Below, one piece after another: positions 1 to 5,599 of a DNA stretch of 5,621 nt. The position numbers and the translations under genes are program-made. Numbering within the stretch: position 1 is the stretch's first letter; each line of letters begins with the position of its first letter. The stretch spans positions 1 through 5,621 of the forward strand of contig CAAEOU010000220.1 in assembly GCA_900757695.1 (NCBI GenBank), in the 5' to 3' direction. The notes beneath the pieces were generated by a model. That model ran no database searches, was not told the DNA's origin, and saw nothing but the letters and a program-made list of their open reading frames with translations. This stretch comes from an uncultured Oscillospiraceae bacterium (GTDB taxonomy: Bacteria > Bacillota_A > Clostridia > Oscillospirales > Oscillospiraceae).

Positions 1-2
1 GA

Positions 3-446
3 AGCTGGCGGGTGGAGCAACTCATGGATCAGCCGGCCAGTGATGCGGTGCTGATCGATATGGATGGCGACGGACAGCCCGAACTGCTGACCATCTCCCC
101 GTTCCACGGAGATACGGTGACCATCTGGCGGCAGGACGGGGATGTATATATGCCGGTATATGAGTATCCGGAAAAGCTACCATTTCTGCACGCCATATGC
201 AGCGGGACGATATATGGCCGGCCTACGGTTTATGTTGGAAACCGGGAGGGGGATCGGCTGCTCCTTGGCTTCTGGTGGGACTCTGATTCCGGATGCTTCC
301 AAGCAGAGACCGTGGATCGTGGAGCGGGCCCTGCAAACTGCATGCTGTTTAACAGAGCAGGACATCCTGCGTTGTTGGCGGCGAATCGCGAAACCAATGA
401 GATTGCGGTATACGATATTCTGCCCGATGGGGGGAAGTGCGATTGA
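3..446 (+). CDS. FG-GAP/VCBS-repeat-like protein, 3' end (partial)
   Basis: The frame is open to the left edge of the window, so this is the last 148 codons of a longer gene; the first Met/GTG codons inside the window need not be real starts. At bases 57-83 it encodes DMDGDGQPE, a Dx[DN]GDGxxE loop typical of the calcium-binding FG-GAP/VCBS/integrin-alpha type repeats that build beta-propellers. The rest is rich in short beta-strand-like stretches and Gly/Asp turns (VTIWRQDGD, PTVYVGNREGD, ALLAANRETNEIAVYDI), which fits two or three further propeller blades. No membrane segment or anchor is seen at the C-terminus; a signal peptide, if any, would lie upstream. The stop overlaps the start of the following kinase, so it belongs to the same operon. 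Its function is not known to me; a sugar- or polymer-binding or accessory role is only a guess from context. Confidence 0.7.
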   Translation, partial: SWRVEQLMDQPASDAVLIDMDGDGQPELLTISPFHGDTVTIWRQDGDVYMPVYEYPEKLPFLHAICSGTIYGRPTVYVGNREGDRLLLGFWWDSDSGCFQAETVDRGAGPANCMLFNRAGHPALLAANRETNEIAVYDILPDGGKCD

Positions 447-1882
447 ATATTTTAGTGCTGGATGTTGGAACCGGCAGCATTCGAGGCACGATTCTGGACG
501 AATCGGCAAAAGTACTGTTTCGTCAACAGCGTTCTTATCGGCCGGAATACAAAGAAAACGGCGTGGTAGAGCAAGACCCGCTGGATTGGCTGAATGCGGT
601 AAAAGCACTTTGCAGGGCAGCGGCAGCAGAAATGCCGGTGGATGCCATTGGGCTGACCGCACAGCGTTCCTCGGTGATCCCGGCGGACGAAAAGGGCATA
701 CCGCTGACAAAGGCCATCATGTGGCAGGATACCCGAAACAGAATACTGTGTGAGGGACTCCGGGACAGGGAAAATCGTATCCGATCCATCTGTGGAAGCG
801 GAATCAACACGGTGTACTCTGGGGGGAAAATGGCATGGCTTCGGCAGTCGGATCCGGATGTTTATTATCATGCGGCACATCTGTTTGTCATTCCTGATTA
901 TTTGCTTTATCACATGACGGGAAAACATGTGACCGACCAAACCTATGGAAGCCGGTCTATGCTCATGGATTTACGGAACGGAATGTGGTCGCAGGAGATG
1001 CTGAAGCTGTTTGGCGTGGATCAAAGGAAACTGGGATGCCTGATTCAACCATCGGACATTGCAGGGAGAACGACAGAGCAGTTTGCAGAGCAATGCGGCC
1101 TGCGTGCCGGCATCCCGGTTGTTTCCTGCGGCGGCGATCAACAGTGCGGCGCTGTCGGACAGGGGGTATTTGCACCCGGTACGGTATCGGTCAACATGGG
1201 GACAGGTGCGTATCTCATTGCGCCGATCCGGAACATGCCGGAAGCGCCAAAGCCGGGGCTGACCTATAGTGCATCGGCCATTCCCGGAGAATATATTCTG
1301 GAATCCAGTGTGCTGACCTGTGGTGCGGCACTGGACTGGTTCCTGCGGGAGCTGAACGGAGAACTGACCATGGTAAAAACTGCACTCATGGAAAGTCCTC
1401 CGGGGGCAAACGGCGTGACGGCACTGCCGTATTTTCAGGGGCGTGCAAACCCGGACTGGAACAGCGGGGCAAGGGCGGCCTTTTTTGGACTGTCTCTTGG
1501 CACGACAAAATCGGATCTCCTTCGGGCGCTGCTGGAGGGTATCTGCGTTGAAATTGCACAGAGCGTGCAGACAATGGAGCGCATTCATCCCATTCATACA
1601 ATTCGACTGAGCGGGGGCCTGTCGAAGACGGCGGAATTGGGGCAGCTTTTGTCCGATGTGACGGGGATCTGTGTAACCCTTAGCGATGACAGTGATGCAA
1701 CCACGCTGGGCGCATGGATGTCGACTGCCAAGTGCCTGAAAATTGTCCGGAGCTGGCAGGAGGCGTGGGATATGGTCTGCCCTGCACAGCAGCTCTGCCT
1801 GCATCCGCGGCCAGAGCTGAAAGCGTTTTATGAGCAGCATGCGGCACATATGGAGCATATTTATTTGGCAACAATGAAATGA
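437..1882 (+). CDS. FGGY-family carbohydrate (L-pentulose) kinase
   Basis: Cytoplasmic ATP-dependent sugar kinase, 481 residues from the GTG start, close to the usual 480-530 of the FGGY family (LyxK, AraB, RhaB, LsrK, XylB). The N-terminal phosphate loop is LDVGTGSIRGTILD (residues 8-21). WQD at 96-98 and the family catalytic-base Asp in SCGGDQQ (Asp234) are present. The C-terminal FGGY domain has NMGTGAYL (253-260) in the linker and LSGGLSKTAELGQLL (391-405), the FGGY signature 2 / adenosine region, followed by TLGAW. Next to a 3-epimerase and a 4-epimerase, the likely product is L-xylulose 5-phosphate or L-ribulose 5-phosphate, as in the E. coli lyxK-sgb system, but substrate cannot be read from the motifs alone. 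The start is ambiguous: GTG at 437 gives a 10 bp overlap with the previous gene, whereas TTG at 443 gives a 4 bp TTGA overlap and a better-spaced G-rich SD (429-436), with the protein beginning MNILVLDVG. Confidence 0.9.
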   Translation: MRLNILVLDVGTGSIRGTILDESAKVLFRQQRSYRPEYKENGVVEQDPLDWLNAVKALCRAAAAEMPVDAIGLTAQRSSVIPADEKGIPLTKAIMWQDTRNRILCEGLRDRENRIRSICGSGINTVYSGGKMAWLRQSDPDVYYHAAHLFVIPDYLLYHMTGKHVTDQTYGSRSMLMDLRNGMWSQEMLKLFGVDQRKLGCLIQPSDIAGRTTEQFAEQCGLRAGIPVVSCGGDQQCGAVGQGVFAPGTVSVNMGTGAYLIAPIRNMPEAPKPGLTYSASAIPGEYILESSVLTCGAALDWFLRELNGELTMVKTALMESPPGANGVTALPYFQGRANPDWNSGARAAFFGLSLGTTKSDLLRALLEGICVEIAQSVQTMERIHPIHTIRLSGGLSKTAELGQLLSDVTGICVTLSDDSDATTLGAWMSTAKCLKIVRSWQEAWDMVCPAQQLCLHPRPELKAFYEQHAAHMEHIYLATMK

Positions 1883-1892
1883 GGAATAAACA

Positions 1893-2591
1893 ATGTTGGA
1901 AGCGCTGAAACGAAGTGTCTATGAAGCAAATATGCAGCTGCCACAGTATGGACTGGTGACGTTCACATGGGGAAACGTCAGCGGGATCGATCGGGAGCGT
2001 GGCCTGTTTGTTATTAAGCCCTCCGGTGTTGCATACGAGGAGATGAAGCCGGAGGACATGGTGGTTATGGATCTTGACGGGGTTCAGGTGGAGGGCAGAC
2101 TTCGGCCGTCTTCGGATACTGCCACTCATCTGGAATTATATAAGGCATTTCCCGAGGTGGGGGGGATTGTCCACACCCATTCTCGATGGGCGACGGCATG
2201 GGCACAGACGGGCAGAGGGATTCCCTGCTATGGAACGACCCATGCAGACTACTTCTATGGAGAAATTCCCTGTACCCGGGATCTGACGAAGAATGAGATC
2301 GATGAAGGATATGAAAAAAACACCGGCCTGGTGATTGTCCAGCGATTTACGGAGCTGGATGCCATGGCGGTGCCGGGGGTTCTCTGCTGCCATCATGGGC
2401 CATTTGCATGGGGAAAGGATGCCGCCGAGGCGGTACATAATGCAGTGGTAATGGAGACCGTTGCTGAGATGGCCTTTCACTGTGAGCAGCTTGGAAAAGA
2501 TGCCGGGACGATTTCCCGGGCACAGCTGGATAAGCACTATTTTCGAAAGCATGGGGAAAATGCCTATTATGGTCAGGAGAGAAGCCGATGA
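1893..2591 (+). CDS. araD: L-ribulose-5-phosphate 4-epimerase (class II aldolase/adducin family)
   Basis: Cytoplasmic zinc enzyme interconverting L-ribulose 5-phosphate and D-xylulose 5-phosphate by retro-aldol chemistry. The 232-residue length matches E. coli AraD/UlaF/SgbE (231 or so), and the resemblance runs end to end: [10 protein letters not shown] (21-30), VIKPSGV (40-46), SSDT (73-76), [15 protein letters not shown] (91-105), THADYFYG (116-123), [18 protein letters not shown] (167-184) and [15 protein letters not shown] (214-228). By comparison with AraD the zinc ligands are His94, His96 and His168 with Asp75 nearby; the catalytic Asp119 and C-terminal Tyr226 (AraD Asp120, Tyr229) are kept, so it should be active. 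This separates it from L-fuculose-phosphate aldolases. GAGGAA (1881-1886) overlaps the kinase stop and lies 6 nt before the ATG. The symbol araD denotes the family; ulaF or sgbE would be equally fair, since the pathway sugar is unknown. Confidence 0.95.
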   Translation: MLEALKRSVYEANMQLPQYGLVTFTWGNVSGIDRERGLFVIKPSGVAYEEMKPEDMVVMDLDGVQVEGRLRPSSDTATHLELYKAFPEVGGIVHTHSRWATAWAQTGRGIPCYGTTHADYFYGEIPCTRDLTKNEIDEGYEKNTGLVIVQRFTELDAMAVPGVLCCHHGPFAWGKDAAEAVHNAVVMETVAEMAFHCEQLGKDAGTISRAQLDKHYFRKHGENAYYGQERSR

Positions 2592-3478
2592 GGGAATATG
2601 TTCTGGGATTGTATGAAAAAAGCATGCCCAGCGAGCTCTCGCTGCGGGAAATGGCCTTCATGGCAAAGGAAGCCGGGTATGATTTTTTGGAGTTGTCCAT
2701 CGATGAGACGGAGGAACGGCTCAATCGACTGAAGTGGAATGCAGCAATGCGCCGTTCCGCATTTCTCACCATGTCAGATGCGGGGATCCCCATTGGTTCC
2801 ATCTGTCTCAGTGGACACCGGAAATACCCACTGGGTCATCCTGACCCGATGATCCGCAGCCGGGCAATGGAGATTATGGAGGATGCAATCGGGCTGGCGG
2901 ATGATCTGGGCATTCGGATGATCCAGCTTGCCGGCTATGACGTCTATTACGAGGCAGGAAACGCAAAGACCCGGGAGTGCTTTGCAGAAAATCTGGGAAA
3001 GAGCGTGGCCATGGCGGCAAAAGCGGGGGTAATATTGGCCTTCGAAACCATGGAAACAGATTTCCTCAATACCGTAGAAAAGGCCATGTATTGGGTAGAA
3101 CGGATTGGATCTCCGTATTTACAGGTCTACCCGGATTCCGGAAACATCACCAATGCAGCAGTGGCCTGCGGACGGGACGTGCTGGAGGATCTTCGGGCCG
3201 GAGCGGGCCATGTGGCGGCCGTACATCTCAAGGAAACGGTTCCGGGCGTGTTCCGGGAGGTACCCTATGGCAGCGGTCATGTGGATTTTGCCGGAATTAC
3301 AAAAACTGCCATGGACATGGGCGTCCGGCGGTTTTTGGCGGAGTTCTGGTATGACGGTCGTACGGATTGGAAGCAGATGCTTCGGGACAACAACCGATTC
3401 TTGCGGCATTATCTGGATCAGGCTGAGGAAGCGGTGCATGCAAAACCCACATCTGGGGCGGAGAAATTCAGCCTATAA
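2588..3478 (+). CDS. ulaE: L-xylulose/L-ribulose-5-phosphate 3-epimerase (UlaE/SgbU-type)
   Basis: TIM-barrel metal-dependent epimerase of the xylose-isomerase-like (AP endonuclease 2) superfamily, converting L-xylulose 5-phosphate to L-ribulose 5-phosphate. At 296 residues it is slightly longer than UlaE/SgbU (about 284-286). Hallmark stretches are LGLYEKSMP (6-14), [20 protein letters not shown] (31-50), [13 protein letters not shown] (71-83), [14 protein letters not shown] (109-122), YPDSGN (181-186) and [11 protein letters not shown] (207-217). The expected metal ligands are all present: Glu153, Asp183, His213 and Glu252, matching UlaE Glu155, Asp185, His211 and Glu251. The start overlaps the 4-epimerase stop as ATGA (2588-2591), with AGGAG at 2575-2579, an arrangement that suggests translational coupling. 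The C-terminal tail after about residue 280 ([17 protein letters not shown]) is low in recognisable motifs. It supplies the substrate of the preceding enzyme. Confidence 0.94.
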   Translation: MREYVLGLYEKSMPSELSLREMAFMAKEAGYDFLELSIDETEERLNRLKWNAAMRRSAFLTMSDAGIPIGSICLSGHRKYPLGHPDPMIRSRAMEIMEDAIGLADDLGIRMIQLAGYDVYYEAGNAKTRECFAENLGKSVAMAAKAGVILAFETMETDFLNTVEKAMYWVERIGSPYLQVYPDSGNITNAAVACGRDVLEDLRAGAGHVAAVHLKETVPGVFREVPYGSGHVDFAGITKTAMDMGVRRFLAEFWYDGRTDWKQMLRDNNRFLRHYLDQAEEAVHAKPTSGAEKFSL

Positions 3479-3509
3479 TGGGAGCGTGCTTTGACATTCC
3501 ATGGATTGC

Positions 3510-3545
3510 GGATCCCGGCACTCGGCGAAAAAGATCCGGGGATCT
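3510..3545 (+). terminator. Imperfect hairpin after the 3-epimerase gene (weak terminator candidate)
   Basis: GATCCCGG (3511-3518) can pair with CCGGGGATC (3536-3544) with a single bulged G and a 17 nt loop, plus a closing G-T wobble at 3510/3545. It starts 31 bp past the stop of the sugar operon. No run of T follows (the next bases are ACCTATGTTAAAAAG), so a classical intrinsic terminator is not supported. It may be a degraded terminator, a transcript-end stabiliser or chance. Confidence 0.25.
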
Positions 3546-3549
3546 ACCT

Positions 3550-3639
3550 ATGTTAAAAAGAATTGGGGACTGTTCCATACATCATTCCCCTTCCTGCAAT
3601 CATCGACATTATATCATTAACTTATGTCAGGCCAACTGA
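3550..3639 (+). CDS. Possible 29-codon leader ORF
   Basis: An ATG at 3550 preceded by GGGGA (3538-3542, 7 nt spacing) opens a 29-codon frame rich in His (four) with three Cys, ending in TGA inside the left half-site spacer/right arm of the dyad at 3621-3645 and 16 bp before the first NTF2-like gene. It could be a leader peptide whose translation affects the dyad hairpin. The SD overlaps the GC-rich hairpin. An ORF this short is expected by chance, and nothing in its sequence is recognisable, so it is listed only as a possibility. Confidence 0.12.
   Translation: MLKRIGDCSIHHSPSCNHRHYIINLCQAN
3606..3620 (+). promoter_or_regulatory. Possible -10 region for the NTF2-like cassette
   Basis: An AT-rich patch contains TATATC (3610-3615) and TATCAT (3612-3617, five of six matches to TATAAT). 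Transcription from here would start at about 3620-3626, directly in the dyad at 3621-3645, which would suit operator control. No good -35 hexamer lies at 16-18 bp upstream (only C/T-rich sequence such as CCTTCC; TTCCTG at 3591 is 15 bp away), so the promoter may depend on an activator or may not be real. Confidence 0.3.
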
Positions 3640-3645
3640 CAGAAG
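3621..3645 (+). promoter_or_regulatory. 25 bp dyad: candidate operator or RNA stem-loop upstream of the NTF2-like cassette
   Basis: The arms CTTATGTCAG (3621-3630) and CTGACAGAAG (3636-3645) are reverse complements at 9 of 10 positions (only A3624/G3642 mismatch), around a 5 bp spacer GCCAA. The core TGTCAG/CTGACA is perfect. Odd-spaced dyads of this size are typical of operators for dimeric repressors such as TetR- or GntR-type proteins. The right arm also shares bases 3643-3645 with the Shine-Dalgarno sequence AAGGGAG (3643-3649), so as RNA it would form a hairpin that partly hides the ribosome binding site. There is no T-run after it, so it is not a terminator. Confidence 0.55.
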
Positions 3646-3655
3646 GGAGCGTTCT

Positions 3656-4360
3656 ATGTCCTATCAACATCCGGAAATGGATATTCTTCATATGGCAGAT
3701 ATGGTGGAAGATATTCATTCCGTTACCAATCTCATGGGTAAGTGTACCTATTTAACCTGCCTGCGGCAATTCGACCGCCAATTTCAGACTTGGAGCACCA
3801 ATACCCCGACACTGACCCTGAATCATGGAAAGTATGTGGGCTACGAGGCGGTGAAAGGCTTCTTTGTGGACTACAACAATGAGCAGACCCGGTGGGCCAA
3901 TGCAATCATGCGTGGATTGTATCCGGAAGTTCTGGGTGGAAAGTCCGATGAGGAGATTTGGGCGGTCGGTTCCAACACGGTACTGACATTTACGACGCCT
4001 GTTGTGGAGGCTGCCTTTGACGGAAATACAGCCAAGGGGCTGTGGTATGTGTTTGGCGAGACCACGGAGGTCTATTCCGAGGGGCCGAAGGCGGCATGGT
4101 ATTTTGGGCGCTGCGCCGTAGATTTCATCAAAGAGGACGGATGCTGGAAGTTCTGGCATATGACCCTCTTTACGGATATTGAGGCCCCGGTGGGAAAGAA
4201 TTGGGGCAGCAGCACCATGTATCGCCACGAGGGTGTTGAACCACCGGTTCCCACCATCGCAGAGCCTTTTTATCACGGATACAGCGCAGATTATGTTTCC
4301 ACAATCAATCCGCCGTATCCCGAGCCATATGATACGTTTTCCAACACATTCAGCTACTGA
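3656..4360 (+). CDS. NTF2/SnoaL-like protein, paralog 1 of 3
   Basis: Protein of 234 residues with an NTF2-like (SnoaL_4-type) alpha+beta cone fold inferred from pattern: an N-terminal helix with NLMGKCTY...D (Asn25 to Asp40), long helices to about 100, then beta strands VLTFTTPVVEAAFDGNTAKGLWY (109-131) and CAVDFIKEDGCWKFWHM (153-169). Tyr32 and Asp40 align exactly with paralog 2. At the position of paralog 2's His90 this protein has Leu110, so an acid-base His seen in SnoaL/scytalone-dehydratase/BaiE-like enzymes is lacking there. The tail carries YPEPYDTF (221-228), shared with paralog 2. No signal peptide or membrane segment is seen; it is likely cytoplasmic. The ATG at 3656 is chosen because AAGGGAG lies 6 nt upstream and because it gives the same length as paralog 2; the frame is open further up but without an SD. 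Function unknown: a dehydratase, isomerase, cyclase or binding subunit are all possible. Confidence 0.85.
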   Translation: MSYQHPEMDILHMADMVEDIHSVTNLMGKCTYLTCLRQFDRQFQTWSTNTPTLTLNHGKYVGYEAVKGFFVDYNNEQTRWANAIMRGLYPEVLGGKSDEEIWAVGSNTVLTFTTPVVEAAFDGNTAKGLWYVFGETTEVYSEGPKAAWYFGRCAVDFIKEDGCWKFWHMTLFTDIEAPVGKNWGSSTMYRHEGVEPPVPTIAEPFYHGYSADYVSTINPPYPEPYDTFSNTFSY

Positions 4361-4373
4361 GGAGAGAAGTAAC

Positions 4374-5078
4374 ATGGCAAATAATTTACAAAGCTTTACA
4401 CCGGAGGAACAGATTCGGCGGGCCTTTGACCGGGAGCAGATTAAGAATATCTTTGCCAAGCATTGCTACTGTCATCTGGCGCTGCGGCATGATCTGGAAA
4501 TGGAGAAAATCTGGGCGCATAATGCGCCCAATGTTAGCTGGGGGTTTCCCACAGGCTTTCAGGTGGGAAGAGATACCGTGTGGGATTTTTATGTCAAACC
4601 CAATCTGGCCAAAGCGGCGGCTCCCAGTGTCTGCCGTATGCATACACTGACGACTCCGCTGATTGAAATTGCAGGAGATGGCCAGACTGCACAGGGGATG
4701 TGGTATACGCCCGGATTTGGTCCCATCGAACGGGAGAACTATGATCCAAGAGATGGTCAGCCACTGCAGGGAGAATGGATTTATGAGCACTATGCAGTGG
4801 ATTTTATCCGGGAAAATGGACAATGGATGATCTGGCATATGTTTGTGGCAGGAGACTTCAACTTTGAAGCAGGCACAAGGTATGAAGAGCCGGAATTGGA
4901 ATGTGGCAATCAGGAAATCAAGTGGACTGCCCCCGGCGTGCTAAGCGTTCCACGCTTGGCAACTGCAAAGTGGGGCTGGAGCCGATTCCCGCATTGGCCG
5001 GAGCCATATGAAACATGGACACCGGAGATCGGTTATGGTGCAGACAAGTTTATGGAAATGGCAGGTGAAGCACGGTGA
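4374..5078 (+). CDS. NTF2/SnoaL-like protein, paralog 2 of 3 (putative catalytic member)
   Basis: Protein of 234 residues, 13 bp after paralog 1, with GGAGAG (4361-4366) before the ATG. Helix IKNIFAKHCYCHLALRHD (23-40) carries Tyr32 and Asp40. FQVGRDTVWDFY (62-73) follows the usual 'G..a...f' element of SnoaL-like proteins. Then strands MHTLTTPLIEIAGDGQTAQGMWY (89-111) and YAVDFIRENGQWMIWHMFV (140-158). His90 sits where SnoaL-like dehydratases have an active-site His, and together with Tyr32 and Asp40 it gives a plausible acid-base set resembling those of scytalone dehydratase and the bile acid dehydratase BaiE; that comparison is by motif position, not alignment score. The tail from about 165 has FPHWPEPYETW (205-215), matching the end of paralog 1, and is an extension beyond the roughly 130-170 residue core fold. 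Likely cytoplasmic. Substrate unknown; it may work as a homo- or hetero-oligomer with its neighbours. Confidence 0.87.
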   Translation: MANNLQSFTPEEQIRRAFDREQIKNIFAKHCYCHLALRHDLEMEKIWAHNAPNVSWGFPTGFQVGRDTVWDFYVKPNLAKAAAPSVCRMHTLTTPLIEIAGDGQTAQGMWYTPGFGPIERENYDPRDGQPLQGEWIYEHYAVDFIRENGQWMIWHMFVAGDFNFEAGTRYEEPELECGNQEIKWTAPGVLSVPRLATAKWGWSRFPHWPEPYETWTPEIGYGADKFMEMAGEAR

Positions 5079-5524
5079 CAGAGCTGGAATTGAGAGCGCA
5101 TAAAATGGAGAGCGTAGGTGCAATTGAAAACTTGATGAGTCTGAATGCCTATTATCGTGCAGCAAACCCGGATATGGACGGCCCAATTCAGACGGGCGTT
5201 CGGGCAGAGCAGCCAAGTTCAGAATACCAGACGAAGACGGATATGCCGGTACGGTGCTTGGTTTCACCCGTCATTGAAATCAGCGCAGACGGTATGACGG
5301 CAAAGGCGCTGTGGCATTCCCCGGGATTTTCCATGCACCATGACTATATAGAGAAATGCGCAAATGTGGAGTGGGTCTGGGAAAAATGTGCCGCTGAATT
5401 CGCTTATGAAAACGGTGCATGGAAGGTCTCGGACTGGAACTTCCATGTGAACGTGACGGCGGAAGAGCCGGACTCTTGGACAGAGAATGGGGAGAATCCC
5501 CGAGTGCCGGAACAGGGCGTATAA
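5075..5524 (+). CDS. NTF2/SnoaL-like protein, paralog 3 of 3 (short form)
   Basis: Protein of 149 residues starting at GTG 5075, which overlaps the stop of paralog 2 as GTGA; AGGTGA (5063-5068) is 6 nt upstream. It keeps the family pattern: AIENLMSLNAYYRAANPDMD (16-35), with Tyr26 aligned to Tyr32 of the others, and strands CLVSPVIEISADGMTAKALWH (61-81) and CAAEFAYENGAWKVSDWNF (105-123). Compared with paralogs 1 and 2 it lacks about 35-40 residues between the first helix and the first strand and the whole C-terminal PEPY extension (EEPDSW at 130-135 may be a remnant). The His position of paralog 2 is Arg60 here, and His155 of the WH motif becomes Asp120. It has a clean start and stop with no frameshift, so it looks like a compact gene rather than a wreck. 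It may be a non-catalytic partner subunit. Function unknown. Confidence 0.78.
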   Translation: MTELELRAHKMESVGAIENLMSLNAYYRAANPDMDGPIQTGVRAEQPSSEYQTKTDMPVRCLVSPVIEISADGMTAKALWHSPGFSMHHDYIEKCANVEWVWEKCAAEFAYENGAWKVSDWNFHVNVTAEEPDSWTENGENPRVPEQGV

Positions 5525-5599
5525 CCGGAAGCGGGTCTATCCCCAATTCTGTGTGGACACTGCGAAGCGGTGTAAAATAGAGCTGGAATATTTTAAGGC
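5525..5599 (+). other. Non-coding 3' stretch with a small hairpin
   Basis: No credible gene is seen after the stop of the third NTF2-like gene. ACACTGC (5557-5563) can pair with GCGGTGT (5567-5573) around a GAA loop, seven pairs including one G-U, followed by AAAATAG rather than T residues. It may be part of the 3' UTR fold but is not a terminator by itself on either strand. Confidence 0.4.

Larger units (their letters stand above)
3479..3655 (+). other. Intergenic regulatory region between the sugar operon and the NTF2-like cassette
   Basis: This 177 bp gap is the only sizeable non-coding stretch between genes in the window. It contains, in order, an imperfect GC-rich hairpin (3510-3545), a possible short leader ORF (3550-3639), an AT-rich patch with -10-like hexamers (3606-3620) and a strong inverted repeat (3621-3645) that runs into the Shine-Dalgarno site of the next gene. 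Every other junction in the window is an overlap or a gap of 10-13 bp, so this gap is the natural place for the sugar operon to end and a second transcript to begin. I see no tRNA, known riboswitch fold or repeat array in it. Confidence 0.6.

Noticed and set aside
142..753. 203-codon + strand frame bridging the first two genes
   Set aside because: It overlaps the supported FG-GAP-like and kinase frames, and its translation is of low-complexity shadow type (Arg/Gly/Cys rich) with no family motif.
971..1858. Long open frame of 295 codons on the - strand opposite the kinase
   Set aside because: It is fully antisense to a well-supported FGGY kinase, has no SD site or recognisable motif, and is rich in Arg/His/Cys/Pro as expected for a shadow frame.
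3474..3479. Perfect TATAAT hexamer at the end of the 3-epimerase gene
   Set aside because: It is made by the last codons and stop, and no -35-like hexamer lies 16-18 bp upstream.
3491..3496. Perfect TTGACA hexamer
   Set aside because: The sequence 16-18 bp downstream is GC-rich (CCCGGC region), so no -10 partner exists.
3563..3655. N-terminal extension of NTF2-like paralog 1 to an upstream TTG
   Set aside because: There is no SD before it, and it would translate through the dyad and promoter-like patch. The ATG at 3656 has a good SD and gives the same length as paralog 2.
4179..4373. N-terminal extension of paralog 2 into the paralog 1 gene
   Set aside because: It would overlap 180 bp of a supported gene with no start signal; GGAGAG before ATG 4374 decides the start.
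5557..5573. Hairpin ACACTGC-GAA-GCGGTGT as a terminator
   Set aside because: It is followed by AAAATAG on the + strand and has no T-run on the - strand side either.
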